From assembly GCF_013113735.1 (NCBI RefSeq), contig NZ_CP053346.1:62001-126000 (forward strand): a stretch of DNA of 64,000 nucleotides. The letters run 5' to 3'. This document shows, one piece after another, positions 53,319 to 61,442 of the stretch (position 1 is the stretch's first letter; each line of letters opens with the position of its first letter). The notes under the pieces are model-generated. The model was not told the DNA's origin and did not search any database. It worked only from the letters and a program-made list of their open reading frames with translations. The stretch is from Sphingomonas sp. AP4-R1 (GTDB taxonomy: Bacteria > Pseudomonadota > Alphaproteobacteria > Sphingomonadales > Sphingomonadaceae). Position numbers and translations under genes: made by a program.

Positions 53319-54351
53319 CCGAGACCCCCAGGTTGAAGCCGTGATTCACGCGCGGATCGGAGATTGTCCGCGCCCCCGACAGCGGAAAATAGAAGACGCC
53401 GCGATAGCGCGCATCCAGCCCCAGCCGATCATTGAGGCGCAGCGAATAGCCGACGGCCATATCCGGCCCGGCCGACCATTCGCCCGGCGCCTTGGTCTGC
53501 GCCTCGACCTGATCGCCGCTCTCCACGAAGGTGAGCTTCAGCGTGCGCGCCTGCACCGGCAGGCGGCTCACATGCAGCATGCCGTTGACATAAAAGGAGT
53601 GTCCGCCGCCGATCGGTGCGAAGGCCGCGCCGCCGCCGCGCAGGCTGTAGACGGTGGTGGTGCCCCGGCTCGTCGCCGCGAAGCGCGAGACGGAGAGGCC
53701 GGGATCGAGCGCCGGATCGCCCGACAGCGCGCGGATCAGGTTGGCGCCGTTCTGCGTCGCCTCGAACTCGCCGCCGGCGACGAGATGCTCGCGCACCCGC
53801 TCGATCCGCGCCCCGCCCGTCAGCGAGAAATTCTCGGTCAGCCGGCGCTGCGCGCTCAGTTCCACGTCCAGCCGGCGCAGCCGGATCCGTCCCTGCGTGC
53901 TGGAAACGAGCAGGTCCTGCGCCGTCACCCCCGCCACCGTCAGCCGCTGCGTACTGGTGCTGAGCACGCGCACATCGCCATGCGTGGAGCCGTAGAGCCC
54001 GGTCAGCGTCAGCTGGGTGCGATCGTCGACGGGAACGGTGACGGAGGCGCCGCCCATCGCGAAGAAGGTCTGGTTGCCACCGGAGATCAGGCGCGTGTCG
54101 CCGATCGATATGCCCGCGCCGTTGCCGAACAGCGCCCGCAGCGTCTGCCCGATATCGTCCAGCCGATCGGTCGCGCCGCGATCCCCGATCGCCTCGGCGC
54201 TGCTCTGCCGCTGGACGCTATTGTCGAAATAGCCGGAAAAACGCGGCGTCACGCTGATCCGCGCGACGGCGGGCGGAGCCCAGCAGAGAAGCACGCCGAT
54301 CGCGCCTGCCACCCATCGTATCCGCTTGCCCGCCAGCACAAAGGCCCCCAC
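53308..54351 (-). CDS. Probable outer-membrane barrel protein of unknown function
   Basis: 347 residues. Signal peptide near WVAGAIGVLLCWAPPAVA. The body is rich in short amphipathic strands with many Thr/Ser and Gly turns (FFAMGGASVTVPVDDRTQLTLTGLYG) and ends in a barrel-like strand (RVNHGFNLGVSVAL). No family recognised. It precedes the caspase-like gene in one unit, so the two may act on the same envelope process. Confidence 0.7.
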   Translation of the reverse strand: MGAFVLAGKRIRWVAGAIGVLLCWAPPAVARISVTPRFSGYFDNSVQRQSSAEAIGDRGATDRLDDIGQTLRALFGNGAGISIGDTRLISGGNQTFFAMGGASVTVPVDDRTQLTLTGLYGSTHGDVRVLSTSTQRLTVAGVTAQDLLVSSTQGRIRLRRLDVELSAQRRLTENFSLTGGARIERVREHLVAGGEFEATQNGANLIRALSGDPALDPGLSVSRFAATSRGTTTVYSLRGGGAAFAPIGGGHSFYVNGMLHVSRLPVQARTLKLTFVESGDQVEAQTKAPGEWSAGPDMAVGYSLRLNDRLGLDARYRGVFYFPLSGARTISDPRVNHGFNLGVSVAL

Positions 54352-54564
54352 CGCCGTTTCCCGCCGCAGCTAGCCGAAAATCATTAACCAAATGCCCCCC
54401 CCCCATCCTCGGTCGCGAACCGCGCCCCGGAACGGGCCGCGCGACGCACCTGGAGCGGCTCCTTCAGCCCGCGATCGGACACCTCATGCCGGCAAAAGTA
54501 TGCGCCTCTCACACCACGCCGCTTGCCAAGCCCGGCGGCTGCCACTAGGGGGCTCGGCCTTGGT

Positions 54565-54641
54565 CGGGGCGTAGCGCAGCCTGGTAGCGCATCAGACTGG
54601 GGGTCTGGGGGTCGCAGGTTCGAATCCTGTCGCCCCGACCA
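54565..54641 (+). tRNA. tRNA-Pro (anticodon GGG)
   Basis: 77 nt with encoded CCA. Acceptor CGGGGCG (54565-54571) pairs with CGCCCCG (54631-54637). Anticodon loop CTGGGGG gives GGG. D-arm and T-arm are nearly the same as in the tRNA-Pro(TGG) at 5250, but the acceptor end differs at one position (CGCCCCG versus CTCCCCG), so the island repeat is specific to the other gene. Confidence 0.97.
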
Positions 54642-54647
54642 GAACGA

Positions 54648-54675
54648 CCCCGCTCCCAGGAGCGGGTCTTCCTTT
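54648..54675 (+). terminator. Probable terminator after tRNA-Pro(GGG)
   Basis: CCCGCTC and GAGCGGG form a stem around CCAG, followed by TCTTCCTTTCC on the plus strand. The pyrimidine run is modest. Confidence 0.65.
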
Positions 54676-54761
54676 CCTCCCCCAGAGCATCTTCAACGCA
54701 TTATTCACCATGCCCTCTTTATGGGGGAGCATAGGGCCAATGCGGCTCGAGTGAGTGTGCG

Positions 54762-55205
54762 ATGAACATGTTGCGTGTGCTGGTGGTCGACGATTCGCTG
54801 ACGATTCGGGCGGCGCTGGAAGAAATTCTGCAGAAGGGCGGCCGGTGCCGCGTGGTCGGCAGCGCCTCCAGCGTCGAGGAAGCGCGCGTGATGATCCCCG
54901 CGCTGCAGCCCGACGTGATCACGCTCGACCTCGCGCTTCCCGGCGAGGACGGAATGAGCTTCCTCGACGAGATTTCGGCGCCGCTTCATGCGCCCGCCGT
55001 CGTCGTCTCCTCCGCCACCGGCCCCGGCACCGAGAAGAGCGCCGAGGCGCTGAAGCGAGGCGCCGCCGCCTGCTTCGACAAATCCCGCCTGATCGCCGAG
55101 GGCCATCGGCTGCTCCGCGCCGTGCAGCTTGCCGCGCTCGATCATCTGCGCGCGCGCGTCGCCGGGCTGGAGCGCGAGCTGAAGCTGAACGGCGTGCGCG
55201 TTTGA
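54762..55205 (+). CDS. Stand-alone CheB-like receiver domain
   Basis: 147 residues: VLVVDDSLTIR start, phospho-acceptor Asp in ITLDLALPGEDGM, switch Ser in VVVSSATGPG, Lys in CFDKS. The sequence follows the CheB receiver closely (TLD.xxPxxDG, SSxTxxG) but stops before any methylesterase domain and adds a C-terminal helix instead. It would act by phosphorylation-dependent binding to a partner. Two ATGs (54762, 54768) are possible. It is 120 bases after the tRNA gene and its kinase is not in the window. Confidence 0.88.
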   Translation: MNMLRVLVVDDSLTIRAALEEILQKGGRCRVVGSASSVEEARVMIPALQPDVITLDLALPGEDGMSFLDEISAPLHAPAVVVSSATGPGTEKSAEALKRGAAACFDKSRLIAEGHRLLRAVQLAALDHLRARVAGLERELKLNGVRV

Positions 55206-55301
55206 GCTTGCGCCTCGCGGCGTAGGAGGCATCGGTCCGCTTCCCGTCGGAAAAAATCCTCCTTTCCGGGAATAAATCCGCCGCCGCGACGTAAGCTGGT
55301 C

Positions 55302-55844
55302 ATGTCCCCGCCGTCCGAAAAGTCCGTCACCGATCAATTGCCGGTGCTGCTGCGCTTCGCCCGCGCACTGACGCGTGACGAGCATGACGCGGAAGATCTG
55401 GTGCATGACGCGCTGACCGCGGCTTATGCCCGACGCGCGCAATTCCGGCAGGGCATGCCCCTGCTGCCCTGGCTGTTCGGCATCGTCCGCCACCGCTTCA
55501 TCGATGGCTGGCGCGCCGCGCGCCGCCGCGATCAGGCGATCGTCGATCTCGCACAGCTGAGCCCGACCGAAGCCCCGCCCTCGCAGGAAGCCGCCTTCCG
55601 TCTCGCCGAGATCGGCCGCCTGCTGGAAGCGATGCCGGCCGAACAGCGCGAGGCGCTGCACCTCGTCGTGGTGGAGGGTCTTTCCTATCAGGAAGCGGCT
55701 TCCGTGCTGGACGTGCCGATCGGCACCCTGATGTCCCGCATCTCCCGCGCCCGCCTCCACCTGCGCGCGGCCGAACAGGGCACCGGAAACAAGATCGGGG
55801 CAGAGCCCATCGCCCGCCCCCGCCTCCGCATGATCAAGGAGTAG
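55302..55844 (+). CDS. ECF sigma factor
   Basis: 180 residues. Region 2 is FARALTRDEHDAEDLVHDAL plus LLPWLFGIVRHRFIDGWR, and region 4 LEAMPAEQREALHLVVVEGL with the HTH SYQEAASVLDVPIGTLMSRI. The C-terminal 20 residues are a basic extension. It directs RNA polymerase to stress promoters and is probably held by the anti-sigma factor encoded six bases downstream. The ATG lacks a good ribosome site. A GGGAATAAAT sits 25 bases upstream, similar to ECF -35 elements, but a matching -10 at proper spacing is not clear. Confidence 0.92.
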   Translation: MSPPSEKSVTDQLPVLLRFARALTRDEHDAEDLVHDALTAAYARRAQFRQGMPLLPWLFGIVRHRFIDGWRAARRRDQAIVDLAQLSPTEAPPSQEAAFRLAEIGRLLEAMPAEQREALHLVVVEGLSYQEAASVLDVPIGTLMSRISRARLHLRAAEQGTGNKIGAEPIARPRLRMIKE

Positions 55845-55849
55845 GAGTC

Positions 55850-56623
55850 ATGACCGGACATCCGATCACCGAAACCGATCTTCAGGCCTATGTGGACGAT
55901 CAGCTGGACGCGGCCGGCCGGCTGGAAGTGGCCGACTATCTCGTCCGCCATCCCGAGGCCGCCGCCCGCATCCTCTCCGATCTGCGCGCGGCCGAGGCGA
56001 TGCGCTGCCTGGCGCGCGACGGCGCCGCTCTGCCCTCCGCCCGTCTGATCCAGGCCGCGACGCAGTTGGACGGCGCGTTCAGGCGCAATCGCCGTGTCAT
56101 GCGGCTGCGTTGGGCGGCCTCGATCGCGGTCGCCCTGGCGTCGCTCGCCGGTGTGAACGCCTATCATAACGGGCGCGCACCCAGCCTCTCCACGCCCGCC
56201 CGCGCCTCCACCCCCATCTATGTGGAGGAAGCGATGATGTCGCATCGCACCGCGCTGATGCGGCGGCAGATGCGCTCGCAGGTGGAAACGCCGCACCTCG
56301 ATGCGAACGACATCCGGGCCGCCACGCGCATCCGCGTGCCGCGCTTCCCCGATGGCTGGCGCCTGCTCGACGTGCAGCTCTTTCCTTCGGATTACGGGCC
56401 GAGCCTCCAGGTCGTGATGGACGGCAAGCAGCAGGCGCCGCTTTTCCTGTTCGCCGCCGTCGGCACATCCGAACTCTCCCGCACACCCGTCATGCGGATG
56501 TCGGACGGCACCCCGATCGCCTGCTGGGCGCGCGACGGGATGATCTACGTGCTCAGCGGCGGACGATCGGCGCAGGCGCTCAAGGACGCCGCCCTCGATC
56601 TCGCCGACAACAAGGAAGCCTGA
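55850..56623 (+). CDS. Anti-sigma factor, membrane-anchored
   Basis: 257 residues. The N-terminal anti-sigma domain (ITETDLQAYVDDQLDAAGRLEVADYLVRHPEA) is followed by a basic strip and a single membrane helix (LRWAASIAVALASLAGVNAYH). The periplasmic C-terminal domain binds an unknown signal. It should sequester the adjacent ECF factor. No zinc-binding HxxxCxxC is seen. Its stop overlaps the GMC gene start by one base (TGATG). Confidence 0.87.
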   Translation: MTGHPITETDLQAYVDDQLDAAGRLEVADYLVRHPEAAARILSDLRAAEAMRCLARDGAALPSARLIQAATQLDGAFRRNRRVMRLRWAASIAVALASLAGVNAYHNGRAPSLSTPARASTPIYVEEAMMSHRTALMRRQMRSQVETPHLDANDIRAATRIRVPRFPDGWRLLDVQLFPSDYGPSLQVVMDGKQQAPLFLFAAVGTSELSRTPVMRMSDGTPIACWARDGMIYVLSGGRSAQALKDAALDLADNKEA

Positions 56624-58263
56624 TGCTCATCGATCTCGCGGAGGCCGATGGCTCCCTTCTGGTGTCCACCGAGATTTGCTTGATCGGCGCGGGCGTGGCG
56701 GGCATCACGATGGCGCGGCAATTGCTCGGCCAGGGCCATCAGGTCACTCTGCTGGAAGCGGGCGGGATCGATTATGATCGGGCCACCGCCGCGCTGGGCG
56801 CCGGCATGAATATCGGCCGCGATTATTATCCGCTCGAGGATTCGCGCCTGCGCTTCTTCGGCGGCACCACCGCCATCTGGGGCGGCCGCTGCGCCACGCT
56901 GGACCCGATCGATCTGGAGAAGCGCGCTTATGTGCCGCATTCGGGCTGGCCGATCGGCTGGCGCGAGCTGGAAGCCTATTACCGCAAGGCCCGCCCTCTG
57001 TTCGGGCTGGCCGAGAACGGGGCTTCGGTCGGAGCGATGGCCGCCACCGGTCTCGATGTGCCCCCCTTCGATCCCGATCGCATCGCGACACCGGTCTGGC
57101 AGTTCGATCAGGCGTTCGATCGCTTCTCCTTCGCCGCCGCGCGCGATCTGGTCGATCATCCGCGCTGCCGGATCGTCACCCACGCGAACGTCACCGACAT
57201 CGCGCTGCAGACGGATGGCAAGGCCGTGCGCGAGATCGTGGCGCAGAGCCTCAACCGCCGCCGGATCACGATCCGTCCGCAGGCGGTCGTGCTGGCGGCG
57301 GGCGGGATCGAGAATGCGCGGCTGCTGCTCGCCTCGCGCTCCGTCATGCGCCGGGGCGTCGGCAACGGTCATGATCAGGTCGGCCGCTATTTCATGGAGC
57401 ATCCGCACGCGCGCGGCGGCCATGTCGTCACCCGCCAGGCTTGGCAGTTCCTGAAGCTGTTCGGCCGCCGCCACCGGATCGGCGCGGGCGAGATGGCCGC
57501 CCTGATCGCCCCCGGCGAAGCGCTGCAGCGACGCGAGGGCATCCTCAACACCTCGCTCACGCTCGTCGCGCGCCAGCCCGAGCTTGCGCGCCAGTTCGTC
57601 GGCATGAAGGTCTATGGCGGGCTCAAGCACGGCCTGCCGCCCAATCGCGCCGGGCGCAGCCTGTGGATGGGCACCAAGAAGGTCGCCGCCTGGGCGCAGC
57701 GCACGATCGATCCCGCGCGCCCCTGGCTGCTCCACAAATTGGGTCAGGTGGAGCTCGCCTTGCTGGTCCGCGCCGAGCAGGCGCCGAATCCCGACAGCCG
57801 CATCCTGCTGGGCGAGACGCGCGACGCGCTCGGCATGCCGCGCGCCGTGCTCGACTGGCGTCTGTCGGAGATCGACAAGACGAGCGTCTCCGTGCTGGTC
57901 GATACGCTGGGCGACGAACTCCGTCGCCTCGGCCTCGGCCGGGTCGAGCGGTCCGGCTGGCTCGATGATCCCGATCGGCTCTGGCACACCGATCCGCTCG
58001 TCTCCGCGCATCCGATCGGCGGCTATCACCACATGGGCACCACCCGCATGTCGGAGGATCCCCGGCACGGCGTCGTCGATCGCGACGGACGCGTGCACGG
58101 CGTGGCCAATCTCCACGTCGTCGGTTCGTCCACGTTCCCCACCGGCGGCTGGGCCAATCCGACGCTGACGATCGCGGCGCTCGCGCTCCGCACCGCGGAG
58201 CGGCTGTCGGCGCGGATCAGGCGTCCCCAATCCTCGCTGCGGGCGCAAACCGTGGCGGCATGA
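56623..58263 (+). CDS. GMC-type FAD-dependent oxidoreductase
   Basis: 546 residues. The FAD-binding Rossmann motif IGAGVAGITMARQL lies at the N-terminus, with the conserved FFGGTTAIWGGRC and C-terminal HHMGTTRMSEDP and GSSTFPTGGWANPT. The active-site His pair lies in GGYHHMG. It oxidises alcohols or sugars of unknown identity. One-base overlap with the anti-sigma gene puts it in the stress operon, an unusual partner that suggests a redox role in the same response. Confidence 0.9.
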   Translation: MLIDLAEADGSLLVSTEICLIGAGVAGITMARQLLGQGHQVTLLEAGGIDYDRATAALGAGMNIGRDYYPLEDSRLRFFGGTTAIWGGRCATLDPIDLEKRAYVPHSGWPIGWRELEAYYRKARPLFGLAENGASVGAMAATGLDVPPFDPDRIATPVWQFDQAFDRFSFAAARDLVDHPRCRIVTHANVTDIALQTDGKAVREIVAQSLNRRRITIRPQAVVLAAGGIENARLLLASRSVMRRGVGNGHDQVGRYFMEHPHARGGHVVTRQAWQFLKLFGRRHRIGAGEMAALIAPGEALQRREGILNTSLTLVARQPELARQFVGMKVYGGLKHGLPPNRAGRSLWMGTKKVAAWAQRTIDPARPWLLHKLGQVELALLVRAEQAPNPDSRILLGETRDALGMPRAVLDWRLSEIDKTSVSVLVDTLGDELRRLGLGRVERSGWLDDPDRLWHTDPLVSAHPIGGYHHMGTTRMSEDPRHGVVDRDGRVHGVANLHVVGSSTFPTGGWANPTLTIAALALRTAERLSARIRRPQSSLRAQTVAA

Positions 58264-58313
58264 TCACACCGGAGCGTCGATGCCGCCGGCGCGGTTGCGC
58301 GGGAGTGCTTCCG

Positions 58314-58754
58314 TCACCAGCTAGCGGAAAGCCAGTCGCGCAGGATCTTCACCTGATCGGCATCGAGCGGTTTCGCGCCGGCGAGCTCCGGCTGCTTCGG
58401 CCATCCCCGGTCACCGATCGCGATGCCCGCATGACTGCGCTCGCCCTCATAGCGGGGCAAAACGTGGAAATGGACATGCGGATCGACCATCATCAGCATC
58501 AGATAGTTGATCCTGGCGGGCTGGATCGTCGCGGCCAGCATCGCCTCGATCCGCGCAATCGCCACCCCCATGTCGGCAAAGGCCTCGGGCGACAGCGCGC
58601 CGAATGCGGTTTCGGAGCTCTTCGCCGCGAGGATCATGCTGCCCAAAGTCGGCTGCTCGGGGCGCAGCAGCACCATCCAGTGCGCCGTCTCGGCGATCCG
58701 CGTGGCGGGATAGCCGAAGCGCAGGATCGTTGGGTTCGGACCTTCGTCGTCCAT
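58314..58754 (-). CDS. HIT family protein
   Basis: 146 residues from ATG 58754 (GGAG nine bases upstream). The histidine triad is DPHVHFHVLPRY, matching HxHxH with aromatic neighbours. HIT proteins hydrolyse or transfer nucleotides from dinucleoside or adenylylated substrates. Convergent with the GMC gene. Confidence 0.93.
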   Translation of the reverse strand: MDDEGPNPTILRFGYPATRIAETAHWMVLLRPEQPTLGSMILAAKSSETAFGALSPEAFADMGVAIARIEAMLAATIQPARINYLMLMMVDPHVHFHVLPRYEGERSHAGIAIGDRGWPKQPELAGAKPLDADQVKILRDWLSASW

Positions 58755-59115
58755 GTCGAAAACACTCCGCGAGCCGGGAAAGAGTCCTCTGTCTTCGCCG
58801 GGAGGGCACGCGCGGTCCACCCGGGAAAAATGGCCGATCCGGTCAAATCATCCCCCAATCCGGGCGACAGATCGTTGCTGTTCCGTTATTCCGGCGTTCA
58901 TGAAGCCGGGGCTCCTTCCGACGATGCGATCGCCCATTCGGCCGGCCACGGCGCGCACGCGCCGCCCGTTCCACGGTCCACCGCTGTGCGCGAGCCGGGG
59001 GGCACGAGATCGTCGTCGTCATCGGATCGCCCCACGGGCGGGTTACGATGGCGTGTCTCCGTCTTACCCCCTGAAACCCGCCGCCGCTCCGTCTTTCTCC
59101 CCAAGGATAACGTCC
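58755..59115. other. Divergent intergenic region between HIT and nucleotidyltransferase genes
   Basis: 360 bases without a supported gene. A longer open frame runs through it into the nucleotidyltransferase, but its codons show no family resemblance and its start has no ribosome site. Both flanking promoters must be here. Confidence 0.6.
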
Positions 59116-59892
59116 ATGTCTTTCACGCCTGAGCACACGCGCGCGATCATCCTCGCCGCGGGCCGTGGCTCCCGCCTTGGCGACGTGACCAAGGATCGGC
59201 CGAAATGCCTGCTCGAATTCGGCGGCCGCCCGCTGATCGACTGGCAGCTGAGCGCGCTCGCGGCCAATGGCGTGACGGACGTGATCGTGATCGTCGGTTT
59301 CGGTGCCAAGCGCGTCGCCCATTATCTGGGTGAGCATTGGCCGTCGGTGCGGCTGCTCCACAATCCCTTCTACGACGTGTCGGACAATCTCGCCTCGCTG
59401 TGGCTCGCGCGCGAGGAGATGGTGGGCGACATGATCGTCCTGAACGGCGACACGCTCGTATCGACGGCGCTGGTCGAGCGCGTGCTGAAGGGCGCGGAAG
59501 CCCCCATCACGGTCACGATCGATCGCAAGCCCGCTTATGACGCGGACGACATGAAGGTGCGGCTGGACGGCACGCGCCTGCTCGCGATCGGCAAGACGCT
59601 CTCGCCCGATCACGCCCACGCCGAATCGATCGGCATGCTGCTGTTCCGCGAGGCCGGCACCTTCCTGTTCCGCCAGGCGATCGAGGAGGCGATGTTCGAT
59701 CCCGCCACGGTGCGCCGCTGGTTCCTCAGCATCATCGACAGCCTGGCGTCGCGCGCCGAGATCCGCGTGATCTCGATCGAGGGTCTGGGCTGGGGCGAGG
59801 TCGATTTCCCGGCGGATATCGTCGCGGGCGAGCTGCTCGTGACGGGCTGGCTCAACGCCGCCGATCCCTCCCGAGACAGCCTCAGCGCCTGA
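59116..59892 (+). CDS. Sugar/choline-phosphate nucleotidyltransferase family protein
   Basis: 258 residues from ATG 59116 with AAGGA eight bases upstream. Signature RAIILAAGRGSRLGDVTKDRPKCLLE gives the NTP-binding GxGxR and the catalytic Lys. NGDTLVS holds the metal Asp; SDNLASLWLAREEM is like phosphocholine cytidylyltransferases (LicC-type). It activates a phosphorylated sugar or choline with CTP or another NTP for surface decoration. It stands alone, without kinase or transferase neighbours. Confidence 0.85.
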   Translation: MSFTPEHTRAIILAAGRGSRLGDVTKDRPKCLLEFGGRPLIDWQLSALAANGVTDVIVIVGFGAKRVAHYLGEHWPSVRLLHNPFYDVSDNLASLWLAREEMVGDMIVLNGDTLVSTALVERVLKGAEAPITVTIDRKPAYDADDMKVRLDGTRLLAIGKTLSPDHAHAESIGMLLFREAGTFLFRQAIEEAMFDPATVRRWFLSIIDSLASRAEIRVISIEGLGWGEVDFPADIVAGELLVTGWLNAADPSRDSLSA

Positions 59893-60011
59893 CCCCAAGA
59901 CCTTCGTCATTGCGAGCCGGACAGAACGATCCCGCTTTAGCCCGCCCTGGACGCGACGAGCCCCCGCACCGCGCTTGTCCTCCCATCCCCGCTTCCATAT
60001 GCGGGTGCTGG

Positions 60012-60494
60012 ATGAGTGATGCCCTTACGCCTTTCGATCCGCTCGGCCTGCTCGGCCGCCACCGCTCCGGCCATATGGTCGCGCTGGGCGCCCAATATGT
60101 CGCGCATGGGGATGATTGGTGCGAATTGGCGCTGCCTTATGACCGCCGCCTGATCTCCGATCTCGCCACCGGGACGCTCGCCTCCGGCCCGATCGTCTCG
60201 CTGATGGACTCGGCCGCCGGCATGGCCGTCTGGCTGAAGTGCGGCCAGTTGGAGCCGACGGTGACGCTCGATCTGCGCGTCGACTATCTCCGCCCCGCGC
60301 GCCCCGGCCGGCGCGTGATCGGCCGCTGCCATTGCTACCGCCTCACGCGCCGCGTCGCCTTCATCGAAGGTATGGCGCACGACGGCGATCCCGATCGCCC
60401 CGTCGCCCGCGTCGCCGGCAGCTTTCTCCGGCTCGACGACGCATCGCAGACCGATGGCGGCGGCGCGCACCCGAAGCTGGAGGCGCAGCTGTGA
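60012..60494 (+). CDS. PaaI-family hotdog thioesterase (first of pair)
   Basis: 160 residues from ATG 60012. The hotdog fold has the catalytic region LASGPIVSLMDSAAGMA with Asp, and the later VDYLRPARPGRRVIGRC motif. It likely hydrolyses acyl-CoA thioesters. The stop overlaps the second thioesterase start by 4 bases (GTGA). The paired genes may encode a heteromeric enzyme. Confidence 0.85.
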   Translation: MSDALTPFDPLGLLGRHRSGHMVALGAQYVAHGDDWCELALPYDRRLISDLATGTLASGPIVSLMDSAAGMAVWLKCGQLEPTVTLDLRVDYLRPARPGRRVIGRCHCYRLTRRVAFIEGMAHDGDPDRPVARVAGSFLRLDDASQTDGGGAHPKLEAQL

Positions 60495-60922
60495 GCGACG
60501 TGCAGCTCCTGCCCTACGCCGATTTCCTCGGCATTACCGTCGTCAGCCAGGACGGCGGCTCGCCTTTGCTCGCCATGCCCTATTCGGAAGGGCTGAACGG
60601 CATGCCCGGCCGCCTCCACGGCGGCGCCATCGCCGGCCTGCTGGAAATCGCCGCCATCGCCGCGATCGATGCCACGCTGGAAGAACCCGACGATCCCCGC
60701 CAGCGCTTCAAGCCGATCAACGTCACGGTCGATTATATGCGCCCCGGCCGCCCGGTGGAGACGTTCGCGCGCGGCGTCGCCGTTCGCGTCGGATCGCGCA
60801 TCGGCAGCGTCCATGTCGAGGCGTGGCAGGAAAGCCCGGACAAGCCGATCGCGGCCGCCCGCATGAAATTGCTCATCGCCCAGAAAATCGAAGATCAGAC
60901 GGAAAAGCAGGAAGAGAAATGA
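60491..60922 (+). CDS. PaaI-family hotdog thioesterase (second of pair)
   Basis: 143 residues from GTG 60491. LHGGAIAGLLEIAA is the canonical HGG catalytic region of PaaI-type thioesterases, and VTVDYMRPGRPVETFARG the second motif. Compared with its neighbour it keeps the HGG that the first copy has replaced by ASG. The stop overlaps the start of the EVE gene by 4 bases. Confidence 0.87.
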   Translation: MSDVQLLPYADFLGITVVSQDGGSPLLAMPYSEGLNGMPGRLHGGAIAGLLEIAAIAAIDATLEEPDDPRQRFKPINVTVDYMRPGRPVETFARGVAVRVGSRIGSVHVEAWQESPDKPIAAARMKLLIAQKIEDQTEKQEEK

Positions 60923-61323
60923 TGCGGTATTGGCTGCTCCGCTCGGAGCCCGACGCCTATAGCTGGGACGATCTGATCCGCGACGGCGCCACCGAATGGA
61001 ATGGCGTTCGCAACTACACCGCGCGCAACTTCCTGAAGGAGATGCAGCCCGGTGATCGCGCGATCTTCTACCACTCCAACACGCAGAAGGCCGCCGTCGG
61101 CGTGATGGAGATCACCCGTGCCTGGCAGCCCGACGGCGACGACGGCAAATGGGCGAGCGTGGCGGTGAAGCCGCTGGAGGCGCTCGCCAAACCCGTCCCG
61201 CTGGAGGCGATCAAGGCCGAGCCCCGCCTGAAGGCGCTGGAGATGCTCCGCCAGTCGCGCCTGAGCGTGACCCCCGTGCGCGACGACGAATGGGCGGTGT
61301 TGCTGGAGATGGGCGCCGCCTGA
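60919..61323 (+). CDS. EVE domain protein
   Basis: 134 residues from ATG 60919. The whole protein is an EVE (PUA-like) domain: YWLLRSEPDAYSWDDL, WNGVRNYTARNFLKEMQPGD, FYHSNTQKAAVGVMEI. EVE proteins bind modified bases in nucleic acid. The position at the end of a thioesterase operon is common in Alphaproteobacteria and its meaning is unknown. Confidence 0.93.
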   Translation: MMRYWLLRSEPDAYSWDDLIRDGATEWNGVRNYTARNFLKEMQPGDRAIFYHSNTQKAAVGVMEITRAWQPDGDDGKWASVAVKPLEALAKPVPLEAIKAEPRLKALEMLRQSRLSVTPVRDDEWAVLLEMGAA

Positions 61324-61442
61324 CCGGAGGGACTCCGCACACCAGCTCGACGCCATCGGGGCCGGCGCCGAAATATCTCGTCACTTGGCTGCCCCACAAT
61401 TTGTCGTATAAATCCGCTCATATCGAAGTGAGAGGGTGAGAC

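Noticed and set aside
55268..55295. An ECF-type promoter (GGGAATAA with a downstream CGACGTAA) in front of the sigma-factor gene.
   Set aside because: The spacing is about 11 bases, shorter than the usual 15-17, and it would leave almost no leader. It is mentioned only as a resemblance.
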